A DNA stretch of 39,395 nucleotides from NCBI GenBank assembly GCA_003339415.1, contig PDHQ01000262.1, forward strand, positions 9,898-49,292, in the 5' to 3' direction. Shown here piece by piece: positions 10,173-20,800 of this stretch. Numbering within the stretch: the first letter of the stretch is position 1; each line of letters begins with the position of its first letter. Both the position numbers and the translations under genes were made by a program. A model generated the notes under the pieces. The model worked only from the letters and a program-made list of their open reading frames with translations, did not search any database and was not told the origin of the DNA. Source of the DNA: Ophiocordyceps camponoti-saundersi (nom. inval.) (taxonomy: Eukaryota; Ascomycota; Sordariomycetes; Hypocreales; Ophiocordycipitaceae).

Positions 10173-11795
10173 TAGTACTTATATATATATACCGGTACCT
10201 ATATATATATACCGGTGCTTATATATACCGGTGCTTATATATATATATACTAATACCCGGAGTATATACCGGTGCCTATATATGCCCGTGCCTATATATA
10301 TACTACTACCTATATATACTAGTACCTATATATATATATACCGGTACTTATATATATACCGGTACTTATATATATTAGTGCTTATATATATATACTAGTG
10401 CCTATATATATGCCGGTACCTATATATACTAGTGCTTATATATATATGCCGGTGCCTATATATGCTAGTGCCTATATGTGTGTGCCGGTGCCTGTGTGTG
10501 CCGGTGCCTATGTGTGTGTGCCGGTGCCCGGAGTGTGTGCCGGTGCCTATGTGTGCCGGTGCCTGTGTGTGCCGGTGCCTATGTGTGTATGCCGGTGCCT
10601 GTATATGCTAGTGCCTATATGTGTATGCCGGTGCCTATATGTGCCGGTGCCTATATATATACCGCTACCTATATATGCTAGTGCTTATATATATATATGC
10701 CGGTGCCCGGAGTATATGCCGGTGCCTATATATGCCCGTGCTTATATATATACCGCTGCCTATATATATATGCCGCTGCCTATATATGCCGGTGCTTATA
10801 TATGCCGGTGCCTATATATATATACTAGTGCCCGGAGTATATACCGGTGCCTATATATACCGGTGCCTATATATGCCGGTGCCTATATATATATGCCGGT
10901 GCCCGGAGTATATACTAGTGCTTATATATACCGGTACCTATATATACCGATATTTATATATATATACCGGTGCCTATATATACCGGTGCCTATATATACC
11001 GGTGCCTATATATACCGGTACCTATATATATATATACCGGTGCTCGGAGTATATGCCGGTGCTTATATATACCCGTGCTTATATATATACCGCTACTTAT
11101 ATATATATACCGCTACTTATATATACCGGTGCCTATATATATTAATACCTATATATATATGCTAGTGCCTAGAGTATATGCCGGTGCTTATATATGCCGG
11201 TGCTTATATATACTAATACCTATATATACCGGTACTTATATATACTAGTGCCTATATATACTAATACCCGGAGTATATACTAGTGCCTATATATACTTAT
11301 ACTTATATATGCTAGTACTTATATATATATACCGGTACTTATATATACCGGTACTTATATATATACCGGTGCCTATATATACCGGTACTTATATATATGC
11401 CGGTACCTATATATATATACTAATACCCGAAGTATATGCCGGTGCCTATATATACCTATACCTATATATGCCTATACCTAGTATATATATACCGGTGCCC
11501 GGAGTATATGCCGGTACTTATATATGCTTATATATATATGCTAGTGCCCGGAGTATATACCGGTGCTTATATATACTTATATATATATACTAATACCTAT
11601 ATATATTAGTGCCTATATATACTAATACCTAAAGTATATGCCGGTGCTTATATATACTTATACCTATATATATTAATACCTATATATATATACTAATACC
11701 TATATATACTAATACTTATATATATACCGGTGCCTATATATACTAGTGCCTATATATGCTTATACCCGGTATATATATATTAGTACCTAGCGTAT
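10173..11795. repeat. Minisatellite array B, copy 3 (RIP-mutated, with a partly intact island)
   Basis: CCGGTGCCTATATATA-type units dominate. Around 10464-10640 the units revert to TG-rich forms (CCTGTGTGTGCCGG, GAGTGTGTGCCGG), as at 1504-2040. This island of intact or partly intact units is flanked on both sides by fully converted ones. Confidence 0.88.
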
Positions 11796-11974
11796 AGCTA
11801 CTATAGTTATTTTCTATAATTCGTAGCGGCTATTAAACGCAAAGCGCGCTTAAGAAAATTAGGTACTTAAGGACTATAAGTAATATTTTTTTTTCTAAGA
11901 TTTTATACTACTATTATATAGCGTAGCGTAGCGCGGAAAAAATATCTTAGTTACGAGGTATATACTACCCTTTT

Positions 11975-12072
11975 TAGGAATATCGTGTCTAATAGGAATA
12001 GGTGCCGTGGCAAATATAAATACTTATTTATATTTGCCACGGCACCTATTCCTATTAGACACGATATTCCTA
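11975..12072. repeat. 98-bp palindrome (48-bp arms, 2-nt centre)
   Basis: Arms 11975-12022 and 12025-12072 are perfect reverse complements around CT at 12023-12024. Each arm contains GTGTCTAATAGGAATAGGTG and CCGTGGCAAATA. The arm occurs a third time, direct and single, at 12415-12463 with two substitutions. It may be two terminal inverted repeats joined head-to-head, or a foldback element. Confidence 0.9.
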
Positions 12073-12414
12073 GATTTAGGGATACGTACCTAATTACTAA
12101 GGCATTTTTCGGGCCGCCCTACTACGCGATATAATGCTAGTATAAGATAGAACGTCACTCGTAGTCCGTAAGTACTTATCTTCTTACTCACCTACGCGCG
12201 CGCGTTTTACGTTTTTTACCTAGTAAAAACGGCAGAAATAGGTAAAGGTAGCCTAGGAAGGTATAGGAAGCTAAGGCAGGTAAAAAAGAATAAAGGCGGG
12301 CAGAGGTAGGTAGAAAAGATAGATACCTATAGATTACTAGTGACTTTAGATTTCCTACGACTTTATACCGGGTAAGAAAAAGATCTTACTAATCAGGTAC
12401 GTACCGCTTATTTT

Positions 12415-12463
12415 AGTAATATCGTGTCTAATAGGAATAGGTGCCGTGGCAAATATGAATACT
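12415..12463 (+). mobile_element. Solo copy of the palindrome arm; candidate terminal inverted repeat
   Basis: It matches 11976-12024 with differences AGGAATATCG/AGTAATATCG and AAATATAAAT/AAATATGAAT. Together with the inverted copy at 12025-12071 it brackets about 340 bp, as terminal inverted repeats of a short non-autonomous element would. No transposase is present between them. The copy coincides with the edge of the mutated block. Confidence 0.5.
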
Positions 12464-13415
12464 CTGCGGGATATCTGGCATCTAGGAAGGAAGGAAGGTA
12501 GGTAGGTTCGAAACTACCTAGGTAGGTAGGCAGCAAGATGGTGGTCATATCGGGTGTTTTCGTTAACGATTGTCTTGGACTACATTAGGAAACATGCAGG
12601 AACATTGTTCTGGCTCATCCTGCGTGGATGATGAATGATGTATTCAGTACCTATAAACATGCCCTTTGAATGCGTTTTTCGGAGTCGGCATGGATCAGAT
12701 CAGTTTCGGACTGATTCGGTTTGCCTACCTAAGAGTCTGGAGATAGAACGTGGAGATGGGATGTTAGCAACCGCAACTGACTTTCCCAGCTCAGCTGACG
12801 AAGGGACGTAAGACAGAAAGGAAAACCCGTCCCTGTATTCTTTCCTTTTCAGTCTCTTTTTTTAGTTTTCCTTCTTTCCAATTCGTTTTCTTCATATTTC
12901 CTTTTCGGAAGCCAGTCGAGATGATGGCCGCACTTCGTCGGAGGTGTGGCTCTCTCTATCCGTACAGCCTGTATCGGTAAGGCAGACCAGCCTGTAATCT
13001 GGAGGGCCACAGGCTACTACTGGTATAGCGCAGGGCAGAACTGGACCGCTAATGCGTGTCATACTTTTTGGAGGGGCAGTGCTGGCGGGGTTTCTAGAGG
13101 TTCGATAAACTGGCAATATGACTCATGCACAGCCCGCTAGCCGGTGCAGAAGTATCCCCCGGGTATCCCGGCCGCAGAAGCGTGCCTACAAGACACCTGA
13201 CCGATACCCGCAGAGAGCGCCACGCACGTGATGGCGAGTCGGTTCCGGCTCTACTTGTGTTTTCTACTTCTTCTTCTCTCAACACTCCCATCCTATCGTT
13301 GTTTACCCTCCCTTCTGGACCGCTATCCTTCATTGTACATATATCTCTAGACTCTGCCTGCCCGCGCTCGCAACTCGCAGAAGCGGACTCGGTTTCGACC
13401 GACGAGACCTGAGCC
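12464..13415. other. Intergenic region upstream of the NMNAT gene
   Basis: Ordinary composition with no convincing gene. It contains AGG/AGGT microsatellite tracts (12485-12530), a CCTAGG palindrome at 12517-12522 and a pyrimidine-rich stretch at 12838-12905. It should contain the promoter and 5' leader of the gene starting at 13416. Confidence 0.6.
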
Positions 13416-14501
13416 ATGGCTTCCGACTTCGATTACGTCAAGCGTATGACGCCCCCGGGCTATGTGTTTCCTTCGCATCGCCTACAGCGCACCTGCGAGG
13501 CCGGACGCACGCCGCTCGTCCTCGTTGCCTGCGGATCCTGTGAGCCATTTGCTTCTCCTTCTACCGGCATGTATGGTTTTTCCCTGCTGACCGTTTGGCC
13601 TAGTCTCGCCCATCACCTTCTTGCACCTGCGCATGTTTCCCATGGCCCGCGACCACTGTCGCAATGAAGGTATAGCCCCGCTTCCCACTCCCTTTCTCCC
13701 CCGCTACCGTCGCACTCTCTAATGGGGGGACTCGCACAGGCTTCGAAGTCATCGGCGGTTACCTCTCCCTGGTTTCCGACGCCTACAAGAAAAAGGGCCT
13801 CGCATCCGCCTGCCACCGTCTCCGCATGTGCGAGTTGGCGGCTGAGAATACGTCAAATTGGCTCATGGTCGATCCCTGGGAGGCCGAGCACACCACCTAC
13901 ATCCCAACCGCCCGAGTCCTCGACCATTTTGAGTACGAAATTAACCACGTCATGGGCGGAGTCGAGTGCTCCGACGGCACACGAAAACGAGCCAAAATCG
14001 TCCTTCTCGCCGGTGCAGACTTGATCCAGACCATCAGCAACCCTGAAGTCTGGGATGCTCGCGACGTTGACCACATCCTCGGTGACTTTGGTGTCTTTGT
14101 CCTCGAACGCACCGGCACCGAGTTGGACTCCGCTCTGGCAAGTCTGAAGCAGTGGGAGAAGAACATTCATGTCATTCGCCAGGTACGCCATCATTCCTGC
14201 GTGATGTGTTGAGAGGCTCATTTCGTCTAGGTCGTGACCAATGATATCAGCAGCACCAAGGTGAGACTGTTACTGAAGCGGGACATGAGCATCGATTATC
14301 TGTAAGTCGCCTGATCTTCATGGCACGGGCCACTCTCAAAGTCTCACCACCTAACCATGCCGGCGACGCCACAGTATACCAAACGAGGTAAAAAACTACA
14401 TCTACGAGCATAACCTGTATCGAGATTTGGATCTGCCAGACGATGGCAAAGGCAAAGACAAGGACGAGATGCCCACCAAGATCTGGTCTGCCAACGGTTG
14501 A
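13416..14501 (+). CDS. NMA1: Nicotinamide/nicotinate mononucleotide adenylyltransferase (NMNAT)
   Basis: It transfers AMP from ATP to NMN or nicotinate mononucleotide to make NAD or its deamido form, the common last step of NAD biosynthesis and salvage. Exons I infer: 13416-13539, 13604-13669, 13740-14182, 14231-14301 and 14375-14501, giving 276 residues, close to fungal homologues. Intron 1 interrupts the nucleotide-binding motif: the codons on either side give ACG then SPITFLHLRMF, the GxFxPxxxxH-type loop. A second family motif, ISSTKVR, is in exon 4 (from 14247). Introns are 48-73 bp with GT-AG ends. The start is ATGGCTTCCGACTTC at 13416. It is convergent with the next gene, leaving 476 bp between stop codons. 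The family is certain; orthology to yeast NMA1 versus NMA2 is not resolvable here. Confidence 0.93.
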
Positions 14502-14977
14502 GCGAATTCCGAAGCATAACCATATGATCAGCGACGCGCCAATGACACTTGCCTCTCCCCTCTTTGCTTTTTCTTTTCATATCAGCGCTCCATCTTCCTG
14601 CAGAGGCAGACGCAGCTCGGGCTATTTTGATGCTGAGGCGCTTTGCCTCCCGTCAGCCGCCGATAGAACTGGGGTTGATTGGATAGATTCATGACGTGGT
14701 CTGCCGTTGCCAATAATCACGGGGCCCCGCGCCGCTGCAGACTGCTTGTTGGCTGCGCAAGCTTTGGGGCCTGGAACATGGCCGCTGAGGCACGAGTACG
14801 ATGAGATCGGAGAAAGAGGTGGACATCTGTGGACATATTAGACGACGCACTCCCAACAAGGCTTCAGTACAGCGTGAATAAGATGGTGCGGGGCTCAGCA
14901 TTGCTCCTCGTTGAAGCCGATTTTTTTTTACCAGACATGATGAAGCGATTCCGCGACAAATATCGACATATCCAGCC
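14502..14977. other. Intergenic region between convergent 3' ends
   Basis: I see no gene in this stretch. It should hold the 3' untranslated regions and polyadenylation sites of the two converging genes. A short T-rich tract lies at 14922-14931. Confidence 0.6.
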
Positions 14978-16499
14978 TTAGTCCTCCTCCTCAGCTGTCG
15001 TTGTTTCGGCCTCCTCACCACTGCTTCCATTCTCGCCATTCAGATTTGAATCTGGCATGACGATGCTGTTGAGAAAGGACACCTATCTCACTCGGTTTGC
15101 GTCAGCGGCGACGCCTCTCGACATTTTGGGAAATGGGGCAGAGAGCAACACGCACCAGCCCCAACAGAGCTTGCACCATGTCCGCGACGGTCTGCATCGC
15201 GTCGTCCCGGCACAGTATGTCGGCGTCGAAGGATTTTCGTACGGTGAAATTCCTGAGCTTTAGAAGCTCGATGTCTCTGTGCGTCACTTCGTAACCCTGA
15301 TGATAGTGAAAGGGGCAGTCAGCGAAAGTGCCGGCGAGACGGGGAGAAGAAGGTGAGAGAGAAGCGCGCACCATTGGTCGCTTCTTGAGCGCGTTATCCT
15401 GATTCATGCCGATGAAAGCCCTGACGGCCGCCTCCGGACCGCCTCCGGGCTTGACGCCGGGGAAAAAGTGCTTCCTGAGCAGCGGTTCGTCGAGGACACG
15501 GCGCCATCTCGCGGGGCGTCTGTCAATGCTGTGACGTAGCCTCGCCACGGACTGCGCCTCGGGATGCCAAAGACCGCCGCCGAAGAAGGACGATCCGGGC
15601 TCGCAGTGTAGGTAGTAGCAGGCGTAGGGACCTTTGCGACCTGTTCGGGACCAGGCTACTGAGAAGTGAGGCTGTTTTTTTTTTTCTTGTTTTTCCAATT
15701 CCATATTTCGCCACGTTCAGTTTACTTGCTTTCACGCCGGGGACTTGCAAGGGGAAAGATAAAAAACGCGCCTTGTAAGGAGTTGGGTCTTTGCTGAAGC
15801 GTATATCCCTATGGATGCGGAAGATGACGTCCTTGGCGGGTAATTCTGGGACGGTCTCGTCGACTTGGATGACGCGCTGTGTGGCTTCCTCGACGAAGGA
15901 TTGCCAGTCTTTGAGGGCTCTTCTGTATTCTCCGTCGTGGGCTTTGGTGCTTCATTAGCCTTGGTTTTTTTTTTTTTGCTTGCTTGCTTTGATTCGGGCT
16001 GCTGGGGCTGGTTTTTTTTTTTACCTTTTAGCCATGATCGTTTGTTGTTTGCTTTTAGGTCTTTGAGGAAGAGGAGGGAGTTTTTGTGGAGTTTGTCGTC
16101 TTCGTAGGAGACGCCGCCTTCGTCTCTTAGTTTTTCCAGGGGTATGATTTTCACTTTTGGGGGAGCGTCTTCGTCGTCTTCGTCTTCGTCTCCGTCGTTG
16201 TCATTGTCATCATCACCGTTTTGATCATCACCACTTTCTTCATCTTCTGCTTCCTCCTCCCAGTCCTCCTCATCTTCCTCCGTCTTCTCTTCCTCGTAGG
16301 ATCGATTGTTTGGGAAGCCCTTGGAGAGCTGCCGTCCCGACTTTCGCTTGGCCGGGGGGCCACGCACATCGTCTTCGTCGTCGTCGTCTTCGTCTACGAC
16401 TTGGGTGTAGTTCCTCTTGGACGTGCTCGAAACCAGGCGCTGAGACCGGCGACGGCTGGTGGTTGGCTGGTTCGCTGCAGAGCTTTTCCGGGGTGGCAT
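14978..16499 (-). CDS. DUF2461 / TIGR02453 family protein with acidic N-terminus
   Basis: Exons inferred on the minus strand: 16499-16025, 15941-15772, 15671-15372, 15296-15156 and 15082-14978, giving 396 residues. The first ~140 residues are disordered and strongly acidic (runs of D/E around 36-46 and 72-112) with basic patches, suggesting a nuclear protein. The DUF2461 domain follows: NSLLFLKDLKANNKRSWLK, DVIFRIHRDIRFSKDPTPYK, HFSVAWSRTGRKGPYACYY, GGGLWHPEA, and GYEVTHRDIELLKLRNFTV. It ends in another acidic tail. The biochemical role of this family is not established. One intron (15771-15672) appears to start with GC rather than GT. The others are GT-AG, 73-83 bp. Confidence 0.88.
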
Positions 16500-17253
16500 T
16501 TTGTTCTTCTTTCTTTTCGTTGTGTGTGAGAGGGCGAGGCGGCGATGTCGAACCGCTGAAAGTCAATGGTCAAGATTCCTAGAGGTGGCTTCAGCTGGTG
16601 ACGGCTTCCAGCTTCATAAAATGGTGATACCGGCACGTAGGTACCAGATAATACGTCATCTTACCGGCTGTACATCGGTTAAATACCGGCCCATTGCAGT
16701 CGGTAAATGGCGACGGAACTACGCTGCGGGCTAGCAAGGTAAAGGTGACGACTACGTAGATACCTAGGTACCTAGTGAGCAGCCTGGTCACCTGACAATC
16801 ATGTATGGCCTCATGTAGCCACAAAAAAGAAGCAAAGCACATCAAACCCATATGTAGATGGGTAGCAAGGTTATATTGTAATTTGTGCGTAAGGTCTAAT
16901 TATAGGCCCAGGCCTCTGTCTGTCACTAAGATGCTTGTACATATGGGTTAAGTAGGTATGTATGATTAAAGTGGGTCAAATGAGCCCTGCCTGCCATCAC
17001 CTAGAGGCTAGGCGGGTATCTAGAAGACTAGAACTATGGAAGGCAGTCATGCGAATACGAGACAGAAGCTTAAGTTGACGTCGGTCGTCGAGTGCATACC
17101 TGGTACTATCTCCCCTTCTACGGACATACATACCTTCCCGGGCTGAACGACTGTCAACCTCGCTTACAACCTGCGACTACAGGCTTATAATAGTAAGAGG
17201 GGCTTGGATAGGCCTCCTGACCATAACGATGACTCGCTCCGGCTCCCGTTTTC

Positions 17254-17400
17254 CGGTCTGCGGAGTGGAACGAAACAGTCAAAGGCTCTCCGGTCAGCCC
17301 CGTCGATCGGCTACGGTCTGCCGGTTGGAACGGATTCAGTCTACATATCTCCGGTCAGCCCCGTTGATCGACTACGGTTAGCCCCATCATCCGACTCCGT
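17254..17400. repeat. 60-bp tandem repeat, two copies plus a degenerate third
   Basis: CGGTCTGC starts at 17254 and 17314, and CGGTTAGC at 17375. The most similar 31-bp blocks are 17287-17317 and 17348-17378. These differ by one C-to-T and one G-to-A, a RIP-like or ordinary transition pattern. Confidence 0.75.
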
Positions 17401-17770
17401 TCACCTGAGGTTGGGGGTGCGGGGGTAGGAGGGGCAAGCGTCATTAAGAATAGAATCAAGATCACGAAGCCAGGGTCCCCCATCACCAATAACGGTCTCC
17501 CTAGAGTGAGACATGAATATGACAGAGGCCTTAACCTTGATGTTACATTTTGCAAGGGCTCAAGGCCGTAAACCGCGTGGACTGATGAAGCAGAACCTCT
17601 AGTATGCCTGTCCGCCTAGTCGCCCACAATCGACTTGCAAATGGTAGATTTGACGGACGGTGATCCGTTGGTGGATACGCCGATAAGGCTAGCGGCGGAG
17701 CGAGGCACTTTACCTGCGTTTAGTCGGGAGTCCCGGTACAGCCTGGCGTGGGTAGAGAAATGCTCGAGCT

Positions 17771-17788
17771 GGCTTCTATATAGAAGCC
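17771..17788. promoter_or_regulatory. Palindromic TATA element of the enterotoxin-like gene
   Basis: GGCTTCTATATAGAAGCC is a perfect 18-bp palindrome with TATATA at its centre, 57 bp before the ATG at 17845. Its position suits a core promoter. The symmetric TTC...GAA flanks might also be a binding site for a dimeric regulator; that is inference. Confidence 0.55.
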
Positions 17789-17844
17789 GGCGGCGGACCA
17801 ATTTCTCCTAGACGCGACTCACACTCTTCAGCCGACTTGCAGTC

Positions 17845-20800
17845 ATGTTGCTCTCACCAAGCTTATCATTGTTGCTTCTGCAACTGGCTTGTTTGTTGTG
17901 GGCTCAGAAAGAGCCGGATAACTCATCGTCGGCACTAGAACCTGCGGACGATCTCATCTATGTCGTCTGTAGAGGGACCTTAGGGGTCTTCACTAATGGT
18001 CTGCCTACGGCGCTTGATGGGCGCCGTCGTGAACCTTTTGATCTGATGGATACTTACACATTTCGATACCGGAACGAGCAAGATTCGTCCGTCCGTGCGA
18101 CAGCCGTCACTGTGGGCCATACGACTGCGCAAGCGGCAATAATGGCTTGGAGAGCGCGTGTAGAAAGCCAAGTTCAGGGAGGTGTTACAAAGGGGACTAT
18201 GAGTCTGCACAGGTTCTTCGCCCTCGCATTTCGACGCGACCCGGCTATGCATCCCGTTCCGGAGAGAGAAGATGGCCGGGTGTATTACAACGGAACGAGG
18301 TGGCCATTGGAAAGATTAGCGTTCTATGTTGAACTGAATCCAGTCGCCGTTTCTGCACCAGACGAGGCGAGGAGTCAAATCGAGAGGCTGCAATGGCATC
18401 CTTACGACGGCAGTAGGTACCATGAAGTGATGCTAGCATATACCAGCGCTGACGGGAAGTGGCAGCGCCGCCTCAATTCGTGGTTAAACTGCAGGCATGC
18501 CGTAGAGCAAGTGAAGCCTCGAGGAAGCTAAAAGCGGATCTGGAAAAGAGGGAAAAAATGGCCGACACTGCAGAAAAGATGGCAGAAGAGGCTGCTAAGA
18601 AGGCCGATGAAGAGAAGACTCGAGAGGCACAGAAGGCTGCAGGAGAGGCCGCCGAAAAGGCTGCAGCGGCAAGAAAGTCGGCAAAAGAGTTGAGAGAAGA
18701 GATTGAAGAGGAGGAGTCTAGAAAACGGGATCGAGTGGCTGAGAAAAAGGCAGCGAGAGTGGCTGAGAAAAAGGCAGCGAGAGTGGCTGCCTGGAATCTC
18801 CATTACGATAAGCTTATAAGGGAATCCAAGGCCGCACAGCAGGCTGCGAAAAACTGCAGCACCGGTGTCGTGCAGGGAAAAAATGGACGAGGGATGCGGA
18901 GGATACTGCCAAAGCCGACGACGACGACGACGACGACGACGACAGTGAATGTCGGTACGAGCATTGTCTATACCACCTCGTTTCTTTCCGGACTCATGGC
19001 TAATGGCTCTCTTTCTACCAGGCTGGCCCATGGTCACGACACAAGTTGTTTGCTTGCTCCAACCAGTGCTGCAGGTCCAAGTTTTTCATCCCGTGGCCGG
19101 GCCGTCTTGGGCCCCTGACCATCCGGTGGCCGGGCCGTCTTGGGCCCCTGACCGAGGTGGCCAAGATGCATGCGCAACGCTCGGTATGTAAACCCAAACC
19201 ATACGACCTTGTGGCATATCATGTATACATGGGCATGATCTGACCAGCCCGCAGATCAAGTGCAGGAGACGACTGGCTGTTCCTCTGCCGACGACGACCC
19301 AATGGACGTCGATGGTAAGGCGATTCTCTTACCCCCCCCCCTAACCTACTCCCTTTAACGTTTCCATGCCAACTCTCTCCTCCACAGCCCTACCTTCGCC
19401 CACGGAGCCCTTCGATTTCGACAATCTATGGCAATACGAATGCCCGGAAACAGGTACGTCCTCACCTTTCTTCTTTCCACAAGGCGACCGGGGAGTGAAG
19501 CTCATGGCCATGGAAGAAGCAGAAGATATCGACTGTAAGCTCCTCACCCTACTACTACGCATCTACCCATCAGGTCATCGTCGTTGACTCTGTCCACACA
19601 TAGTGGATTCGGAACAGCTAGAGGAACTCCGGAACTTGCATGACGGCAAGACACAGGAAGACGCTGAGACAGGTAGGTCGTCTTCAAATACCAGTCATAT
19701 ACTTGAGTCGTCTGCTGATAGCCATGAAACAAAGCGCGAGAGGACATGGACGATTTGGACCTCGATTCTGTCGATTGTAAGGCGCCTTTCCCCCTTGTCC
19801 TGTCCTATCATCGCCTCCAACCAGGTGTTAACTTCCTATCCTAATAGTGAACCTTAACGAACCCGACGTCGAGGGCTTGATGAAGTGGGTCGCTGATGAC
19901 GATTCACCCGACGGAGATTTCTGCTTCGAACAAGGTACGTTGATCAGGCATGGTCAAGAACCAAAAGGCCCTCCTGTCATCCTGACTTCTTTCTTTTTTC
20001 CCCTCACCAGAGGATGCTCAGGTCGTACCCAATAGCGATGGGAGTCCTGGAGACTATCGCGAGGAATCATCCGATGCCAGCACATCCCATGCCAGCGCCC
20101 GATCCCATGCCGGCGGATCCGATGATGACAGTGCCATCGCCGGTTCATGTAGGAGACTCGCCCTTTACAGCCATCCGCCGCCTCCCGTGCTGACCATCGT
20201 CCACATAGCGGATCCCGACGGCTGGAGAGGAGTCGAACAACAGCTGATGGATTGGGCCGTTCAGGCATCATTGGTTACTGTCGCCACCTGCGGAGCGGCG
20301 TCTGTCCAATCCAAGTTACCCAAGAGGTCGTATCCTCCCAGCGGGCTGTCTAAAAGAGGTATGTGAGAATCACGACATGTCCGACAATACAAGACCCAGA
20401 AACTGACGCCTCATCTTCTTTCCTCTCTCTCTTTGATCCAGAAGCAAAACCCAGCAAGAGCTGTTGCGCCAACGTCTTCAAGCTGCAACGTCGATTGGGC
20501 TGCAGAAAGCCAACCAGCAAGGGAAATCGGTCCAGAGCGAAGAAGAAACTCTGCAAACACAACCGAAGAAAGAGTGAACTGGCCAAAACCCTCTTCAAAC
20601 ACAAGCCAGGCCTTGAAGAGATCGGTAGAGGCAATTCCAAACACACCAAAGTCACCACCCTCAACGATCCCGTCACCAAGAAACAAGATAAGAAAGATGC
20701 GTCCAACACAAAAGACCCAGTCGCCGAGACGGGAAACCCATTCACGTACGTCTTCCACGCGAGCCCTCTGCCCCCCTCCGCCGCCGAGAAGCGAACCGGC

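Larger units (their letters stand above)
11796..12463. repeat. AT-rich relic 3 at the right edge of the heterochromatin-like block
   Basis: It is a mixed AT-rich segment with a palindrome (11975-12072) and a solo arm copy (12415-12463). Ordinary composition begins immediately after the solo copy. No coding frame is recognisable. Confidence 0.6.
16500..17844. other. Long intergenic region, divergent promoters
   Basis: No supportable gene in 1.3 kb. It separates divergently transcribed genes, so both promoters lie here. It has a TACCTAGGTACCTAG palindromic motif at 16761-16775, a two-copy 60-bp tandem repeat at 17254-17375 and a palindromic TATA element at 17771-17788. Confidence 0.6.

Noticed and set aside
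12490..12530. Possible tRNA T-loop (GGTTCGAAAC) near 12505
   Set aside because: The surrounding AGGT/ACCT tracts form a simple palindrome and no acceptor, D or anticodon arms are visible.
18949..19191. Separate small gene at 18949-19191
   Set aside because: Its second part is exon 3 of the enterotoxin-like gene in the correct frame, and its first part is intron 2 sequence.
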